64,000 nt of DNA from Heracleum sosnowskyi (GCA_030848705.1 CM061239.1:86720363-86784362), one strand, 5' to 3'; positions 10,104 to 21,413 are shown, numbered from the stretch's first letter. The notes: a model not told the origin generated them from the sequence alone. Made by a program: numbers and translations.

Positions 10104-11333
10104 TATGTACACCCTGTAAAATCTTATGGAGTAACCAACAAAGATAGCTTCATATGCTTTGGCCTCAAACTTGCCACGTCGAACATCTCCATCTTTAAGC
10201 ACAAAGCATTTAGCACCGAATACATGAAAGTATTTGAGGGTTGGTTTCTTGTCATTGATGATCTCATAAGGTGTCTTCATTAAGTCCTTGTTGATTAAAG
10301 TTCGATTCTGAGTATAACAAGCAGTGTTCACAGCTTCAACCCAGAAGTACATAAGAAGTCTTGATTCACTTAGCTTTGTCCTTCCAACTTCAATCAAAGT
10401 ACGATTCTTCCTTTCTACCACTCTATTTTGTTGAGGAGTTCTAGGGGCTGAGAATTTTCTTGTTATCCCTTTGTCTGCACAAAAGTCATTTAGAACTGCA
10501 TTCTTGAATTCAGTTCCATTGTCTGACCTTATTGCTCTAACTGGAAACTTAGAATCCAACTCAATTAACTTCACATGATCAATCACCATCTGTGGAGTTT
10601 CATCGTTGGAATGTAGGAATAAAACTCATGTATATCTAGAATAGTCATTGACGATCACAAGAGCATATTGCTTCTTTGACATAGACATCACATTAACTTG
10701 ACCAAACAAATCCATGTGCAGTAACTGATGAGGTTCAGTTATTGAAGATGTGTTAGTGCCTTTGTGAGATGATTTCTTTGACTTTCCTTTCTGACATGTC
10801 TCACACAGTCCTTCCTGTGTAAATTCCATTTGAGGCAATCCTCTCACCAATTCCCTCTTAACTAGGGAGTTCATTGTTTTGAAGTTGAGGTGAGACGTCT
10901 TCTTGTGCCATAATCAACTTTCATCTGACGAAGCTTTAGCATAGAAACAATTAACTTCGTCTTTGCATCCAGAATACAAGTCAGTTATGAACAAGTTTCC
11001 TTTCCTTACTCCTTGAAGAGCAGGCTTTCCATTCTTCTTGTGAAGGATCTGGCACTTCTCCTTATCAAATGAAATAGCATATCCTCTGTCACGGAATTGA
11101 TTGATGTTGAGAAGATTGTGCTTAAGACCTTCCACAACAGATACATCCTCAATGATAACATTTCCGGCTTCCAGACTGCCATATCCTTCGGTTATACCTT
11201 TGTTGTTATCTCCAAAGGTAACCACTAGGCCAGCTTTCTCAACCACATTTGATAGCAGGGCTCTATCTCCGGTCATATGCCTTGAACATCCACTGTCCAG
11301 AATCCACACAACTCGGTTCACCTATTCCACACC
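10104..11333 (-). pseudogene. Sirevirus B protease-integrase remnant
   Basis: The remnant starts after TTGCAG|GG at 11333 and holds the protease site VWILDSGCSRHMTGD, the pre-integrase region with CETCQKGKSKK, and the integrase core with LLHMDLFGQ, SDNGTEF and QQNRVVERKN. Stops at 11322-11324, 10914-10916 (where relatives have Trp before LWHKK) and 10626-10628 (where relatives have Trp in YTWVLFLH) inactivate it. It breaks off in the integrase C-terminus, and the sequence beyond is unrelated AT-rich DNA. Confidence 0.85.
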
Positions 11334-11350
11334 CTGCAATATCAAACGGA

Positions 11351-13591
11351 TTAGACCTTCTTCGAAACCCAAACTTGATTGGGTCTGGCATACTTAAAGA
11401 ACTGGTCTTTGTCAGGCAAAACAACATTCTTGATTTTAACCACTTCAACTTCCTTAATGAAAGATCATTTACACTTATAACCAGCCTTAACAAATTTCTG
11501 AGTAGACTTAGGTATAAATGTGTCCACTCTAACTTTAGGAGGACTAGCAGTCTTGGATCTAGCATGTTTCTTGTTATTAACATGTTGACGGGGAGCAGTA
11601 TTATCATTTGATGCATGCTTACTATTAAAATAAACATGCATTACATTAAAATCACAAGACATGCAATTCGTAACACCACATGCTTTATGAGATAAATCTA
11701 CACTAGACATGTTATGCATGTTAGACATGTTGTTTTGTTCCAACTTATGAGTGTCTAATTTTGTCTTCGTTGTATGAATAACTTTGACAGAACTCTTAGG
11801 CACACACTTTTTGGATTGGACAATCCCATTGGCAATGTCCTCAGTACGCATCTCTTCTTGAATAATGATAAAAGATTCAATCAAAGGTTCTGTTATAGAT
11901 TCTTTAAAGAGAGGGTCTTTAACACCCTTAAGCACATGTGGTATACCCCTTTCTTCAACACTAACTCTATTAGGGGTATTAATGCATAACATTCCAACAA
12001 CCTCGTTATAGCCAAAACCTATACCAATAGTTTGACTAATAGCTTGCTTATTGAAAATCTCTTTAGCTGTTTTGCAAGAATTATAGTAAGCTCTAACCTT
12101 TGTCTCAAGTTCAATAATCTTATCTTTAAGAATGGTTTCTAACTGTTTATAACAATTAACCCTATTCTCAAGAAAAGTTACTTTATCTTTCAATTCATCC
12201 TGATTAACATGCACCAGTTTTAATTCTTTAACTTATTTTTCAAGAGCATTGTTCTGAAGAATTATTGTATCATTTTCACTACGTGCACAAGATAAAGTAC
12301 TGCTAAGATGATAAACCATTTCAGCGTCAGTGAAAGTTACCTTAGACTTAGAACATGAAGATTTGCCTTCTATAGCCATGAGTGCAAGATTACCAACTTC
12401 TCCACCTTCTGCATCACTGTCAGTATCATCCCAGCTCTTTCCTTCAGCAAGATAATCTTTCTCAGTCTTGTTCTTCTTACTTGAATCATATGAGTTCCTA
12501 TTTGCTTGTCATGGCTTTTTACATTCAGTAGAAAAGTGTCCCAACTCATTACAATTAAAACATCTAATTATGCTTCTGTCAACTGTTCCAGTTTTATAAC
12601 CACCCTTTGTGCTATTTGAGGAAGAAGAACTACCTCTCTGGAATCTGGGTTTAAACTTGAGATTAGGATTTCTTCTGAATCTGAAGTTCCCAAACTTCTT
12701 CATTATCATTGTCATTGATTCATCTTCCAACTATTCAAGCTCTTCCATGGAATAGAAGTCACCATCAGATAGACTTGTGGATGTAAAGCCATATTCAGCT
12801 ATAGTAACATCCTTGTCAGAACTGGAAGGTTGAACAACCTTCACTTCCAGTTTTTGTGGAACTTCTACTACTAGTGCAGTAGACGTACTGACCACTTTTC
12901 CTGTTTCATAGATTTCCTTCTGCTGAATCTGTTCCAGTTCATAGGTTTTCAGAACACCATAGAGTCTTTCCAGTGAAATCTCACCTAAATCTCTTGCTTC
13001 TCTAATGGCTGAAATCCCGTGCTCCAGATTAGATGGAAGTGTTAGAAGGAATTTCTTGTTTATCTCTTTGATGGTGTAATGTTTTCCATGAAGATTCAGA
13101 TCATTGATCAATTTGTTATATCTCTAAAAAACATCAGAGATTCCTTCACCCGTATTAGATCTGAAGTGTTCATATGAAGAGGTAAGAATTTCCATTTTAT
13201 TTTCTCTGACTTCTCCTGTCCCTTCATTGATTATCTCAATCGTATCCCAAATGTGTTTAGCATCTACACAATTCAGAACATGATTGTGCATGATTGGATC
13301 TAGACAATCAACCAGAATTAACTGTAAGCTCGAATCCAAAAAAGCATCTTCCTTTTCATCAGTTGTATAATCTTTTGGATCTTTAGGATATATCCTTGCA
13401 TCTTGAGTAACAACATTATTCTCAATACGCTCCTCTTCAACAATTATTGGAACATTTGGTCCTTTCTTCAATACACCAAGATACTTAGGATTTGCCACTT
13501 GAAGAAATAAGAGCATTTTCTTCTTCCACATTGGATAGTGTTCTTTATTAAACATAGGAATTTTGACGGTTCCAACTTTTTGAGTAGTCAT
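11351..13591 (-). pseudogene. Sirevirus B gag remnant
   Basis: A UBN2-type capsid region begins at 13591 with KIPMFNKEHYPMWKKKM and runs through a segment ending GVLKTYELEQ. One CCHC knuckle follows (CFNCNELGHFSTEC, about 12540-12585). The frame is interrupted at 13124-13126 (TAG), 12731-12733 (TAG), 12509-12511 (TGA) and 12233-12235 (TAA), yet the same frame resumes after each, so no frameshift is needed up to about 11465. The end matches the usual gag C-terminus (VWVSKKV, stop at 11351-11353). Every stop is one transition away from Gln, Arg or Trp. Confidence 0.85.
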
Positions 13592-13689
13592 CTTGATTTT
13601 TTATAAAAAATAAAAATTTGAACGTTCTTGATAAATCACAAAAGTTAGGATCTTGATTTGTGCGTCAATCAATTAGCTATGATACCAAT

Positions 13690-14761
13690 TGTTAGGTCCT
13701 GATAAGTTTGTAGAAGGGGGGGGGGGGGGGGGGGGTTGAATACAAACAGTACTGTTTTCTCGAATTTGTTCGGTTTGTGATTTAACAATTCAAGAACAAA
13801 TTAATGCGGAATTAAATGAAACAAAATTAAAGTTAAATATAACTTAGATTAAACTTGAAGGGTGTTGCAAATACAGTACAGATTACAAGGTTTGAATCTC
13901 AAACTATTTAAAACAAATCTAGAATAAATTCGACATGAATTTATCTATTTTTGTAATAAAAAGACCGAAGACTAAAAATTAGTTCGAGATAAATTTTAGG
14001 GATTATGATCCGCTAGATAGTCACACAAGTACAAGTAATTGATTTCTAGTGGTTTAGATTGAACAATGATTGCTGGAAATAAATACACTTGCAAAGAATT
14101 AAGCTCGGATAGTTGTGTAGCTTTTTAATGACAAAAGGATATAACTTGTTTTCTGTCTTTTTAAAAGTGATCTATGGCTTCTGTCATGATTTGTCAATTA
14201 TGTACGCAATTTCCTTCAACTAGCATGACTATCTTCATTCTGTATTGCCATGACTTTCAGCATGACAATCAATAGAACTGGCATGACTCTCCAATTTGCT
14301 TGGCATGACTTTCGGCATGACTCAGAAAAGACTTGGCATGACTCAGAAAAGACTTGGCATGACTTTTGGCATGACTATCCAAGGATAGTCATTCCAGTTC
14401 ATTTTAATAGTCATTTCAACTTTATATTAATTCTAAATTAATTAACTTATCAATTAATTTAAAGAATAAATTAATTTTGATTGAATTAATTTATTGAATA
14501 AATTAACTAACGATTTTAATTAATTAAGAGAGAAATAATACAGTTTCTTGATAGTAGTATCATCTTTTAAACCACTGAACGTAATGACGAACTTCCATTG
14601 AATGATGTTGACACTCTATGCACTGTCTGGTTCATGAGTGACTAACTGCAATGACTGTTCTTCATCTTTTTTACTTTAAGCCGTGGTTCTTTTTATTTTC
14701 CCTTTAACAAACTCTGTAACCTGTACACTTGCGGGTCATTGGGAAAAAAACATGTTTAACA
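13690..14761 (-). repeat. 5' LTR of element B
   Basis: About 1072 bp with TGTTA...TAACA ends. The PBS abuts the 13690 side; the 14761 edge is inferred from the terminal inverted pentamer. Near 13709-13741 it has the GTAGAAG-(G)n-TTGAATAC block shared with element A, with the G run expanded to about 20. A cluster of GCATGACT motifs, partly a 21-bp tandem repeat, lies at 14223-14376. Confidence 0.75.
14220..14380. repeat. GCATGACT cluster with 21-bp tandem repeat in LTR B
   Basis: GCATGACT occurs at 14223, 14281, 14303, 14315, 14336, 14357 and 14369. Part of the cluster is a 21-bp direct repeat (GGCATGACTCAGAAAAGACT plus one base). Confidence 0.85.
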
Positions 14762-14784
14762 AGAGAGCGATTCGTTAGGAGTAA

Positions 14785-15065
14785 CATATTATATGCTAAA
14801 ATTTAACATTGATATTGTATTATGTATTTTAAAATAGAAGTTACAATATGAATTTTGAGAAAATAAAGTGATAATTATACTAATATTTGATATAATATTA
14901 AAATAGCGTAATATACTAAACAATTGCTCTTTTCTATATTTATTCAAAATTTCGTTAATGAACAAAACTAAACTGAGAATTCAAAAGAAACCTTAATTTT
15001 ATGTTAGAAATATTATTTTATCTAAAAACATATTTTGCACAATATTTGTTTAGAAAAATTTGGAG
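14785..15065. repeat. AT-rich dispersed repeat, copy 1
   Basis: It matches 46280-46540 along most of its length: shared blocks include TTGATATT..ATTATGTATTTTA, AATATAATATTAAAATA, AAACAATTGCT and ATTCAAAAGAAAC. The homology continues on the other side of the MULE insertion (37000-37016), so this copy shows the pre-insertion site. No coding capacity. Confidence 0.65.
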
Positions 15066-15079
15066 AGACTACTACAAAT

Positions 15080-15147
15080 TCGCTGCGAAGCGCGACTTAG
15101 TAAATTAGTTATTACAAAGCCGCTGCGAAGCGCCACTTAGAAAACTA
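15080..15147 (+). mobile_element. Two Helitron-like 3' termini in tandem
   Basis: CGCTGCGAAGCG can fold into a short hairpin. It occurs twice (about 15084 and 15121), each time followed by a short A/T tail ending in TTAG or CTAG and then T. A 3' hairpin followed by CTRR and insertion before T is the hallmark of Helitrons. The sequence after the second (TTTATATAAAGGAGAAA) resembles a Helitron-like 5' start. No 5' partner or Rep/helicase gene is identified, so this is tentative. Confidence 0.4.
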
Positions 15148-16390
15148 GTTTATATAAAGGAGAAAATGGGATCGGTGAGATGTCGCCTCTCAAATCGCTT
15201 CGATCTATTTTTATAATTTTCTCAAAATTTTGAATTAATAATACCAAAGATTAGAAAAAATCTAAAATGATTTTTAAATTTTTACTAACAGAAAAAACGT
15301 AATATACAATTTTAATATTATTACCTTTAAAATTTTTACAAATAGAAAAAAATAAATACACAATTTAAATATTTTACTAAATTTTTTATTAGAAGATATC
15401 TCAATTGCCGTATAAATCTCTCATCATAGAGGAAACTAAAGATAAAATTTTAATATTCTTGACTCTAAAATCTTTACTAATAGATAAAACTAAATATACA
15501 ATGTTAATATTCTCCTAAATATTTTACTTAATAATATTGTTAATCAATATAAATATATTTATTATTATTTTATTTTATTATTATTTGCTAATCAATATCA
15601 ATATATTTATTATTTATTATTATTTTATCAATATGTAGAGCACCTCTATTATAAATATTAAAAATTATTTTTCCTTTTTAGCTCCTAATTTGTATAAAAG
15701 GTAATACTTATAAAATATATGTACTCTAAAAATTATAAATCTAATCAAATTTTACAATCAATTGACTATATCCATAATCCTATCTTATAAACTTAATTAT
15801 ATTATATAATCTATATAAATAAATTATAAAAATCAAGATAATGTCAACTTTTTTTTACTAAAAATTCAGACGGTTATATAAACAAATTTACAAATTTAAA
15901 AATATAATTTTAATATTTTTGCTTTTAAAATATTTACTAATGGAGGAAAGTAAATATACAATTTAAATATTCTACTAATTTGTTTATTAGAAAATATCTC
16001 ACTTGTCTTTTAAATCTTTCCTAATAGATGATGATACTAAATGTAAAATTTTAATATTTTTGCATTTAAAATCTTTAATAATGGAGAAAACTAAATAAAC
16101 AATGTTAATATTCTCCTAAAAAATTTTAATTGTCTATATATTTACTAATCAATATCAATATATTTATTATTATTTCATTATTTTATTACTTGCTAATCAA
16201 TATCAATATATTTATTATTTTATTATTTTATCAATATGTAGAGCACCTCTATTTTAAATAATAAAAAAAATGAAATTTTCCTTTTCCAGCTCCTAATTTG
16301 TAGAAAAAGCAGTGTTCTAAAATTCAGTCAACTCGGCCGAGTAATCGTTTTCAAACCCCTGATTCAAATCGAGTTCCGAGTAATCGGAAG
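15148..16390. repeat. AT-rich region with a diverged ~600-bp tandem duplication
   Basis: About 15385-15700 and about 15983-16310 are related copies: TTTATTAGAA.ATATCTCA, ACAATGTTAATATTCTCCTAAA, ATCAATATGTAGAGCACCTCTATT and CAGCTCCTAATTTGTA (or AGCTCC...) recur in the same order. Within it, about 15705-15890 is a direct copy of 36300-36490. Nothing coding is visible. Confidence 0.65.
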
Positions 16391-16395
16391 AAGTT

Positions 16396-16450
16396 ATGTT
16401 CAAGAAATGAAGGAAGAAGTTATGGAGGGTGATTTAAATATAATTGATGT
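16396..16450 (+). pseudogene. hAT transposase pseudogene, fragment 1
   Basis: A short segment reading roughly MKEEVMEGDLNIIDV, continuous with the fragment resuming at 20317 once the LTR element is removed. On its own it is not diagnostic; it is assigned by continuity with the DUF659-like sequence downstream. Confidence 0.55.
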
Positions 16451-16666
16451 TGTTGGGCCTAGAGGTTGAAGGCCCACTAATAATAAGAAAGAAGCCCAAT
16501 AAGGGGAATAGAATGTGTATAAATAGCAACCTAATCTTTAGTGTAAGGAGGCTTTTTGGAAGAATGTACCAAGGTAGAATATTCTATTGTAAAGTGAAAA
16601 AGAGAATGTATTGAATAATCATTTGATAATATATATATATATATATATTCCCTCTTGATCTCAACA
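16451..16666 (+). repeat. Left LTR of the non-autonomous element
   Basis: 216 bp. Contains a TATA-like TGTATAAATAG and an (AT)n tract. Compared with the right LTR it differs by about six substitutions, a 16-bp gap and small indels. Confidence 0.9.
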
Positions 16667-17176
16667 TCTGATGCTAGAAGGAGGGGCTTTAGATCATTCT
16701 TCCCAAAAAAGAACAACATTATTGGTAGAAATTGGCCAATCCCTGGTGGAGAAACAACCGATGCAAAAATCACAGCGTGGAGAAGGAGCTTTGGCTCCTC
16801 GAAACGAGAGATAGCGGAAAATGTCCCACCTGGAATGCAGAAAAAAGCTCAAAATCTATAATCTATTTGTTTGTTCCAGCCCCATGAAGAAACAACAACA
16901 CCCACAACACGTCGACCCGCCAACTCGGAACCCTCGGGCAGGAAGCGTCGACCTCGAGGTGAAGAAAGAACCACGGTTCCCACCGCTAGCGGGAAGCTAA
17001 TCTTGTCAAGCGATGTGCGCCTCCACTTGGAAAACATTCAGAGGAATACCGCTTCGAAAGAGCTCCAGGCTCGAGGCTTGAACATAACACCGGACAACGA
17101 GCTACTGAGGCTAGAGCAAGAGAGGCAACTCCTCGAACAGAAGATCACCTATAAAAGAAAAATCCATCGCATATAG
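16667..17176 (+). other. Possible gag remnant of the non-autonomous element
   Basis: Two short open stretches follow the left LTR. The second (16871-17176, 101 residues) is rich in Arg, Glu and Pro, contains ETTTPTTRRPANSEPSGRK, and ends in a Glu/Gln/Leu-rich helix (LLRLEQERQLLEQK). This composition would suit a degenerate gag N-terminus, but no domain can be named and no zinc knuckle is present. Confidence 0.35.
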
Positions 17177-17219
17177 CTCGAGCTACATCACTCGGGGTCC
17201 AGAAGAGAGCGACCCCACA

Positions 17220-19290
17220 TGGCTCCCCCTAAAAGACCAAGGGGTCAAGTGGTCAAAGCCAAGGGCTCGACACCTCAAAAACAAAAAAAAAAAATTTGAA
17301 GGAAAAATATATCAAGGGATCAAAGTCAAGAAGTAGAGGCCAAGGGCTCGAAGCCAAGGGGTCAAAGCCAAGAGCTCTACATCTCAAAAACAAAAAAAAA
17401 AAGGAAAAATAGAAGGAAAAAGATATCAAGGGATCGAAGACAAGGGGTAGTGGCCAAGGATCAAAGCTAAGGGCTCGAAGCTAAGGGGTCGAGGCCAAGG
17501 GCTCGACACCAAGGCCTCGATACCTCAAAAACAAAACAAAAAGAAAAAAAATAGAAGGAAAAATAGAAGAAAAAAGATGTCAAGGGGTCGAATCCAAGGG
17601 GTAGAGGCCAAGGGCTCGAAGCTAAGGGGTCGACGCCAAGCCCTAGACATCTCAAAAAAGAAAAGGAGGAAAAAAATATCAAGGGGTCGAAGCCAAGGTC
17701 GCTACACCTAAAATAAAATAAAATAAATAATTATAAAAAATATATAGAAGGAAAAAGATATCAAGGGGTCGAAGCCAAGAGGTAGAGGCCAAGGGCTCGA
17801 AGTCAAGGGGTTGACGCCAAGCCCTAGACACCTCAAAAAAAAGGAAGAAAACGATATCAAGGGGTCGAAGCCAAGGGATGAACGCCAAGGTCTCGACACC
17901 TCAAAAAAAACAAACAAAAAAACAAACAAACAAAAAACAAAAGAGAAAAGAGGTTGAGACCAAGGGGTCAAAGTCAAGGCCTCGACACCTCAAAAAAAAA
18001 GAAAAAAGATATTAAGGGGTCGAAGCTAAGAGGTTGAGGCCAAGGGGTCGACGCCAAGACCTAAACACCTCTAAAAAAGGAGGAAAAAACTATTAAGGGG
18101 TCAAAGCTATGGTCTAAACGCCAAGGTCTCGACACCTCCAAAAAAAATACAAACAAAACCAAACAAAGAAACAAAAGAAAAAAGAGGTGGAGACCAAGGG
18201 GTCAAAGTGAAGGCCTCGACACCTTAAAAGGGGAAAAATAGAGGGAAAAATATATCAAGGGGTCGAAGCCAAGAGGTAGACGCCAAGGGCTTGAAGCCAA
18301 GAGGTTGACGCCAAGGCCTAGACACCTAAAAAAAGGAGGAAAAAGATATCAAGGGGTTGAATCCAAGGGCTCAACTCCAAGGTCTCGACACCTCCAAAAA
18401 AAACAAACAAACAAAACTAAAGAAAGAAAGAAACAAAAGAAAAAAGAGGTCGAGACCAAAGGGTCAAAGTGAAGGCCTTGACACCTAAAAAAAAAGGGAA
18501 AATAGAAGGAAAAAGATATCAAGGGGTCGAAGTCAAGAGGTAGACGCCAAGGGCTTAAAGCCAAAGGGTCGACGTCAAGGCCTAGACACCTCAAAAAAAT
18601 AAGGAGGAAAAAGATATTCAGGGGTCGAAGCCAAGAGCTCAACGCCAAGGTCTCGACACCTCCAAAAAAACAAACAAAAAAACCAAACAAAAAAAACAAA
18701 GAAACAAACTAAAAAAAAGATCGAGCCCAAGGGGTCAAAGTTAAGGCCTCGACACCTCAAAAAAAAAAAGAAAAAAAAAGATATCAAGGGGTCGAAGCCA
18801 AGAGATAGAGGCCAAGGGCTCGAAGCCAAGGGCTCGACGCCAAGACCTAGACACCTCAAAAAAAAGTGAAAGATATTAAGGGATCGAAGCCAAGGGCTCA
18901 ACACAAAGGTCTCAACACCTCAAAAAAAACCAAACAAAGAAACAAAAGAAAAAAGAGATCGAGACCAAGGGGTCAAAGCCAAGGGCTCGACGCCAAGGTC
19001 TAGACACCTCAAAAAAAAAGGAAAAAAAGATCAAGGAATAGAAGCCAAGGGGTCAACGCAAAGGTCTCGACACCTAAAAAACACAACAACAAAAAACAAA
19101 GAAAGAAACAAAAGAAAAAAGAGTTCAAGACCAAGGGGTCAAAGCCAAGGTTTCGAAGCCAAGGGGTCGAGGCCAAGGGCTCGAAGCCAAGGGTTCAACG
19201 CCAAGGTCTTTACACCTCCAAAAAAAACAAAGAAAGAAACAAAAGAAAAAAGAGGTTGAGATGAAGGGGTCAAAGCCAAGGGCTCGAGGC
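17220..19290. repeat. 14-bp tandem repeat array (CCAAGGGGTCGAAG type)
   Basis: The basic unit is 14 bp, consensus CCAAGGG(G/C)TCGA(A/C/G)G. It occurs in blocks of about two to five, ending in TCGACACCTC and separated by A-rich spacers (AAAAAAA..GGAAAAAGATATCAAG), giving a higher-order period of roughly 100-250 bp over about 2 kb. Almost every unit contains the palindrome TCGA. It is much more GC-rich than its surroundings. Minus-strand ORFs here just translate the repeat (LGFDPL, ASSPW) and are not credible genes. Confidence 0.85.
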
Positions 19291-19624
19291 CTCAGACTCA
19301 TCACTAACACAAGGCAAGATTACTTCCTCACAACAAGCACCTCAAAGCCTCAAACACCTCGAGGGAAGACATCGGGGCATCAAGTAACACATATAAATTA
19401 TAATTTTACAAGAAACAAAATATATACGAACAAGCTACGTCAAGTGTTTGATGTTCAAGATTTGTCTCGTGCGAAAACACCGTTCTTGATAAATTAATAT
19501 CAATCAATATTAATTTGTTGAGAACGGGTAAACAAACAAAATAGAAACGCGAAAAGCTTACGAAGAAGTTCAAATATCACTTCAATAAAAGATGTTCAAA
19601 GCACGGAGGCCTCGTGCTCAAGCT

Positions 19625-19756
19625 GTCAAGATCGACCCCTCGAGGGTAAGATATTTAGGCCTTATGCCGTCAAGGTCGACCCCTCGAGGGCAAGATATTT
19701 AGGCCTCATGCCGTCAAGGTCGACCCCTCGAGGGCAAGATATTCAGGCATCATGCC
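19625..19756. repeat. 44-bp tandem triplication
   Basis: Three consecutive 44-bp units (19625, 19669, 19713) each contain GTCAAG.TCGACCCCTCGAGG followed by AAGATATT.AGGC. They lie downstream of the 14-bp array within the same element. Confidence 0.9.
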
Positions 19757-20084
19757 ATATTTCTAGAACACAAACGAGGTGATCACGAATAAAAGAAGCA
19801 ATGTAGATACCTCAGACACAGGCTAAAGGGTCGAGGCTCATACACATACTTCACACTTTTCAGAGTAATGTACGAAATGTGTGTATCCTTTTATACTACA
19901 CAACTCGAGTGCTCCAGACCTTGGGATCGAGCCTAAATGTCGAGGCCATCACATAAAAAAAAAGACGTGGAGGGTGAAGCCCAAGATTACAGCTCAATGT
20001 TTGATGGCATCTCAAATCAGAAGCCCAACTCTGGTGAAGAAATGAAATAAGATCTAAAGATCTTTAAACTCGAGGGGGACATAA

Positions 20085-20316
20085 TGTTGGGCCTAGAGGT
20101 TGAAGGCCCACTAATAATAAGAAAGAAAGCCCAATAAAGAGAATAGAATGTGTATAAATAGCAATTTAATCTTAGTGTAAGGAGGCTTTTTGGAAGAATG
20201 TACCAATGTAGAATATTCTATTGTAAAGTGAAAGAGAGAATGTATTGAATAATCATTTGTATCTTCGTCATTTGATAATATATATATATATATATATATC
20301 CCTCTTGATCTCAACA
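20085..20316 (+). repeat. Right LTR of the non-autonomous element
   Basis: 232 bp, the extra length being mainly TATCTTCGTCATTTG-like sequence absent from the left LTR. Preceded by the polypurine tract. Confidence 0.9.
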
Positions 20317-20928
20317 GATGTGGAAGGTGTTGAAAAGAACCACACTTACTTGGACCTATTGATGAATACGCAAGACCAATAGACCCTAAAGATTCAACTA
20401 TCGAGTCGCGTAAAATGAAAGACAATGGAACATTAATATTGAGTCGCGTAAAATGAAAGAAAATGGAACATTAATATTGATGCAATATTAAAGAAAAGGA
20501 CTAATGTTGTTTACGCATACTTATCTTGTTGGTGTACGAATCTGGTGTCCCATTTAATGGAATTAGCAATGACGGATTTCTTAAATTTGTGGAGGTTGTT
20601 GATAGATTTGGCCCTGAATACATGGCACCAAGTCAATATCAGTTAAGAGAGCCCTTATTAAAGGATCAAGTTTAGAAAACGAAAGGAAAATGAAGGAACA
20701 AGAAGAGGAATGGAATGAAAATGGATGTTATGCTTGGTCATATAGAAAAAGACGAAGTATTATGAACATGTGTATCAACTGCAAACTTGGCACTAGTTTC
20801 ATATCAACTATTGAGAGTTCAAGTGAGGCACACACAGAAAAAAGAAAATATACATTCGAGTATGTGAACAAGTCCATTGATGATATTGGAGCTAAAAATG
20901 TTATTCAAGTAGTTACGGACAATGTTGC
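20317..20928 (+). pseudogene. hAT transposase pseudogene, fragment 2 (DUF659 region)
   Basis: Broken frames translate to typical hAT transposase sequence: VYESGVPFNGISNDGFLKF, FGPEYMAPSQYQLREPLLK, then WNENGCYAWSYRKRRSIMN, TFISTIESSSEAHT-like, YVNKSIDDIG and NVIQVVTDNVA. These match the DUF659 domain leading into the first catalytic region of plant hAT transposases. A stop precedes ENERKMKEQEEEW. A 38-bp direct tandem duplication lies at 20403-20440/20441-20478. The fragment is cut at 20928 by the Tork element and resumes at 36130. Confidence 0.8.
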
Positions 20929-21306
20929 TGTTATAACGGAAGCAAGAAAGATTATAATAAACGTAAAGAACAAACACAGATACACAGAAGAGAAAAGTTT
21001 TATTGATCTCGAGGATACCGATTACAGCATACAGATACAGATCTAGGTTATAACCTAGAGAGTCAGATACAAATACGTTATGCCCTAAAGAGTTTATATA
21101 GCACTCTCTAGGCGGATAAGTATTATCACTTCCTTGGAGGATAAGTCTTATCCTGAGGATAAGTCTTATCATTGACGGTGGATAAGTCTTATCCTGAGGA
21201 TAAGTCTTATCATTGACGGTGGATAAAGATTAATTCTAGATCATTCCTTGTAGGAATTATTTCCATATCATAACGTGCAATTACTGATTCAAGACATATT
21301 CTAACA
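20929..21306 (-). repeat. 3' LTR of the Tork element
   Basis: 378 bp, TGTTATAACGG...CTAACA. It contains a 41-bp tandem duplication of GGATAAGTCTTATC-rich sequence around 21130-21220 that the other LTR has once. Confidence 0.92.
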
Positions 21307-21413
21307 AATCTCCACCTTGACTTGAATCCTCTCACAAAAACAGATGCACCATAATAATGCCAGATGTACCATAAAAAACTCTTATGCCTCATATTTTTGC
21401 CCTAAAAAGGCAA

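Larger units (their letters stand above)
10104..14761 (-). mobile_element. Sirevirus-type copia element B, truncated and decayed
   Basis: Minus-strand order: 5' LTR (13690-14761), PBS with one mismatch (13676-13687, reads TGGTATCATAGC), gag (13591 to 11351), protease and integrase (11333 to about 10104). Homology stops within the integrase C-terminus (FYRVY), so RT, RNase H and the 3' LTR are gone. At least seven in-frame stops break gag and pol: 13124-13126, 12731-12733, 12509-12511, 12233-12235, 11322-11324, 10914-10916 and 10626-10628. Reading frames otherwise continue across them. It is a non-functional relic of the same lineage as A and C. Confidence 0.88.
16451..20316 (+). mobile_element. 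Non-autonomous LTR retrotransposon carrying a 14-bp repeat array
   Basis: Two short LTRs (16451-16666 and 20085-20316) both start TGTTGGGCCTAG and end GATCTCAACA. The element is flanked by a perfect 5-bp target duplication GATGT (16446-16450 and 20317-20321). A purine-rich tract (CTCGAGGGGGACATAA) precedes the right LTR. The 3.4-kb interior has no protease, RT, RNase H or integrase, only short ORFs near the left LTR and a large tandem array. It therefore resembles LARD or TR-GAG type elements that depend on another element's enzymes. The strand is inferred from the purine tract. It interrupts a hAT pseudogene. Confidence 0.9.

Noticed and set aside
17467..19310. Several minus-strand ORFs of 60-117 codons over the tandem array
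   Set aside because: They simply translate the 14-bp repeat (LGFDPL, SSPWPLPL); frame openness follows from the repeat, not selection.
16673..20500. Whole 16451-20316 unit as an autonomous Ogre/Tat element
   Set aside because: No protease, RT, RNase H or integrase motif in any frame, and the LTRs are only about 220 bp.
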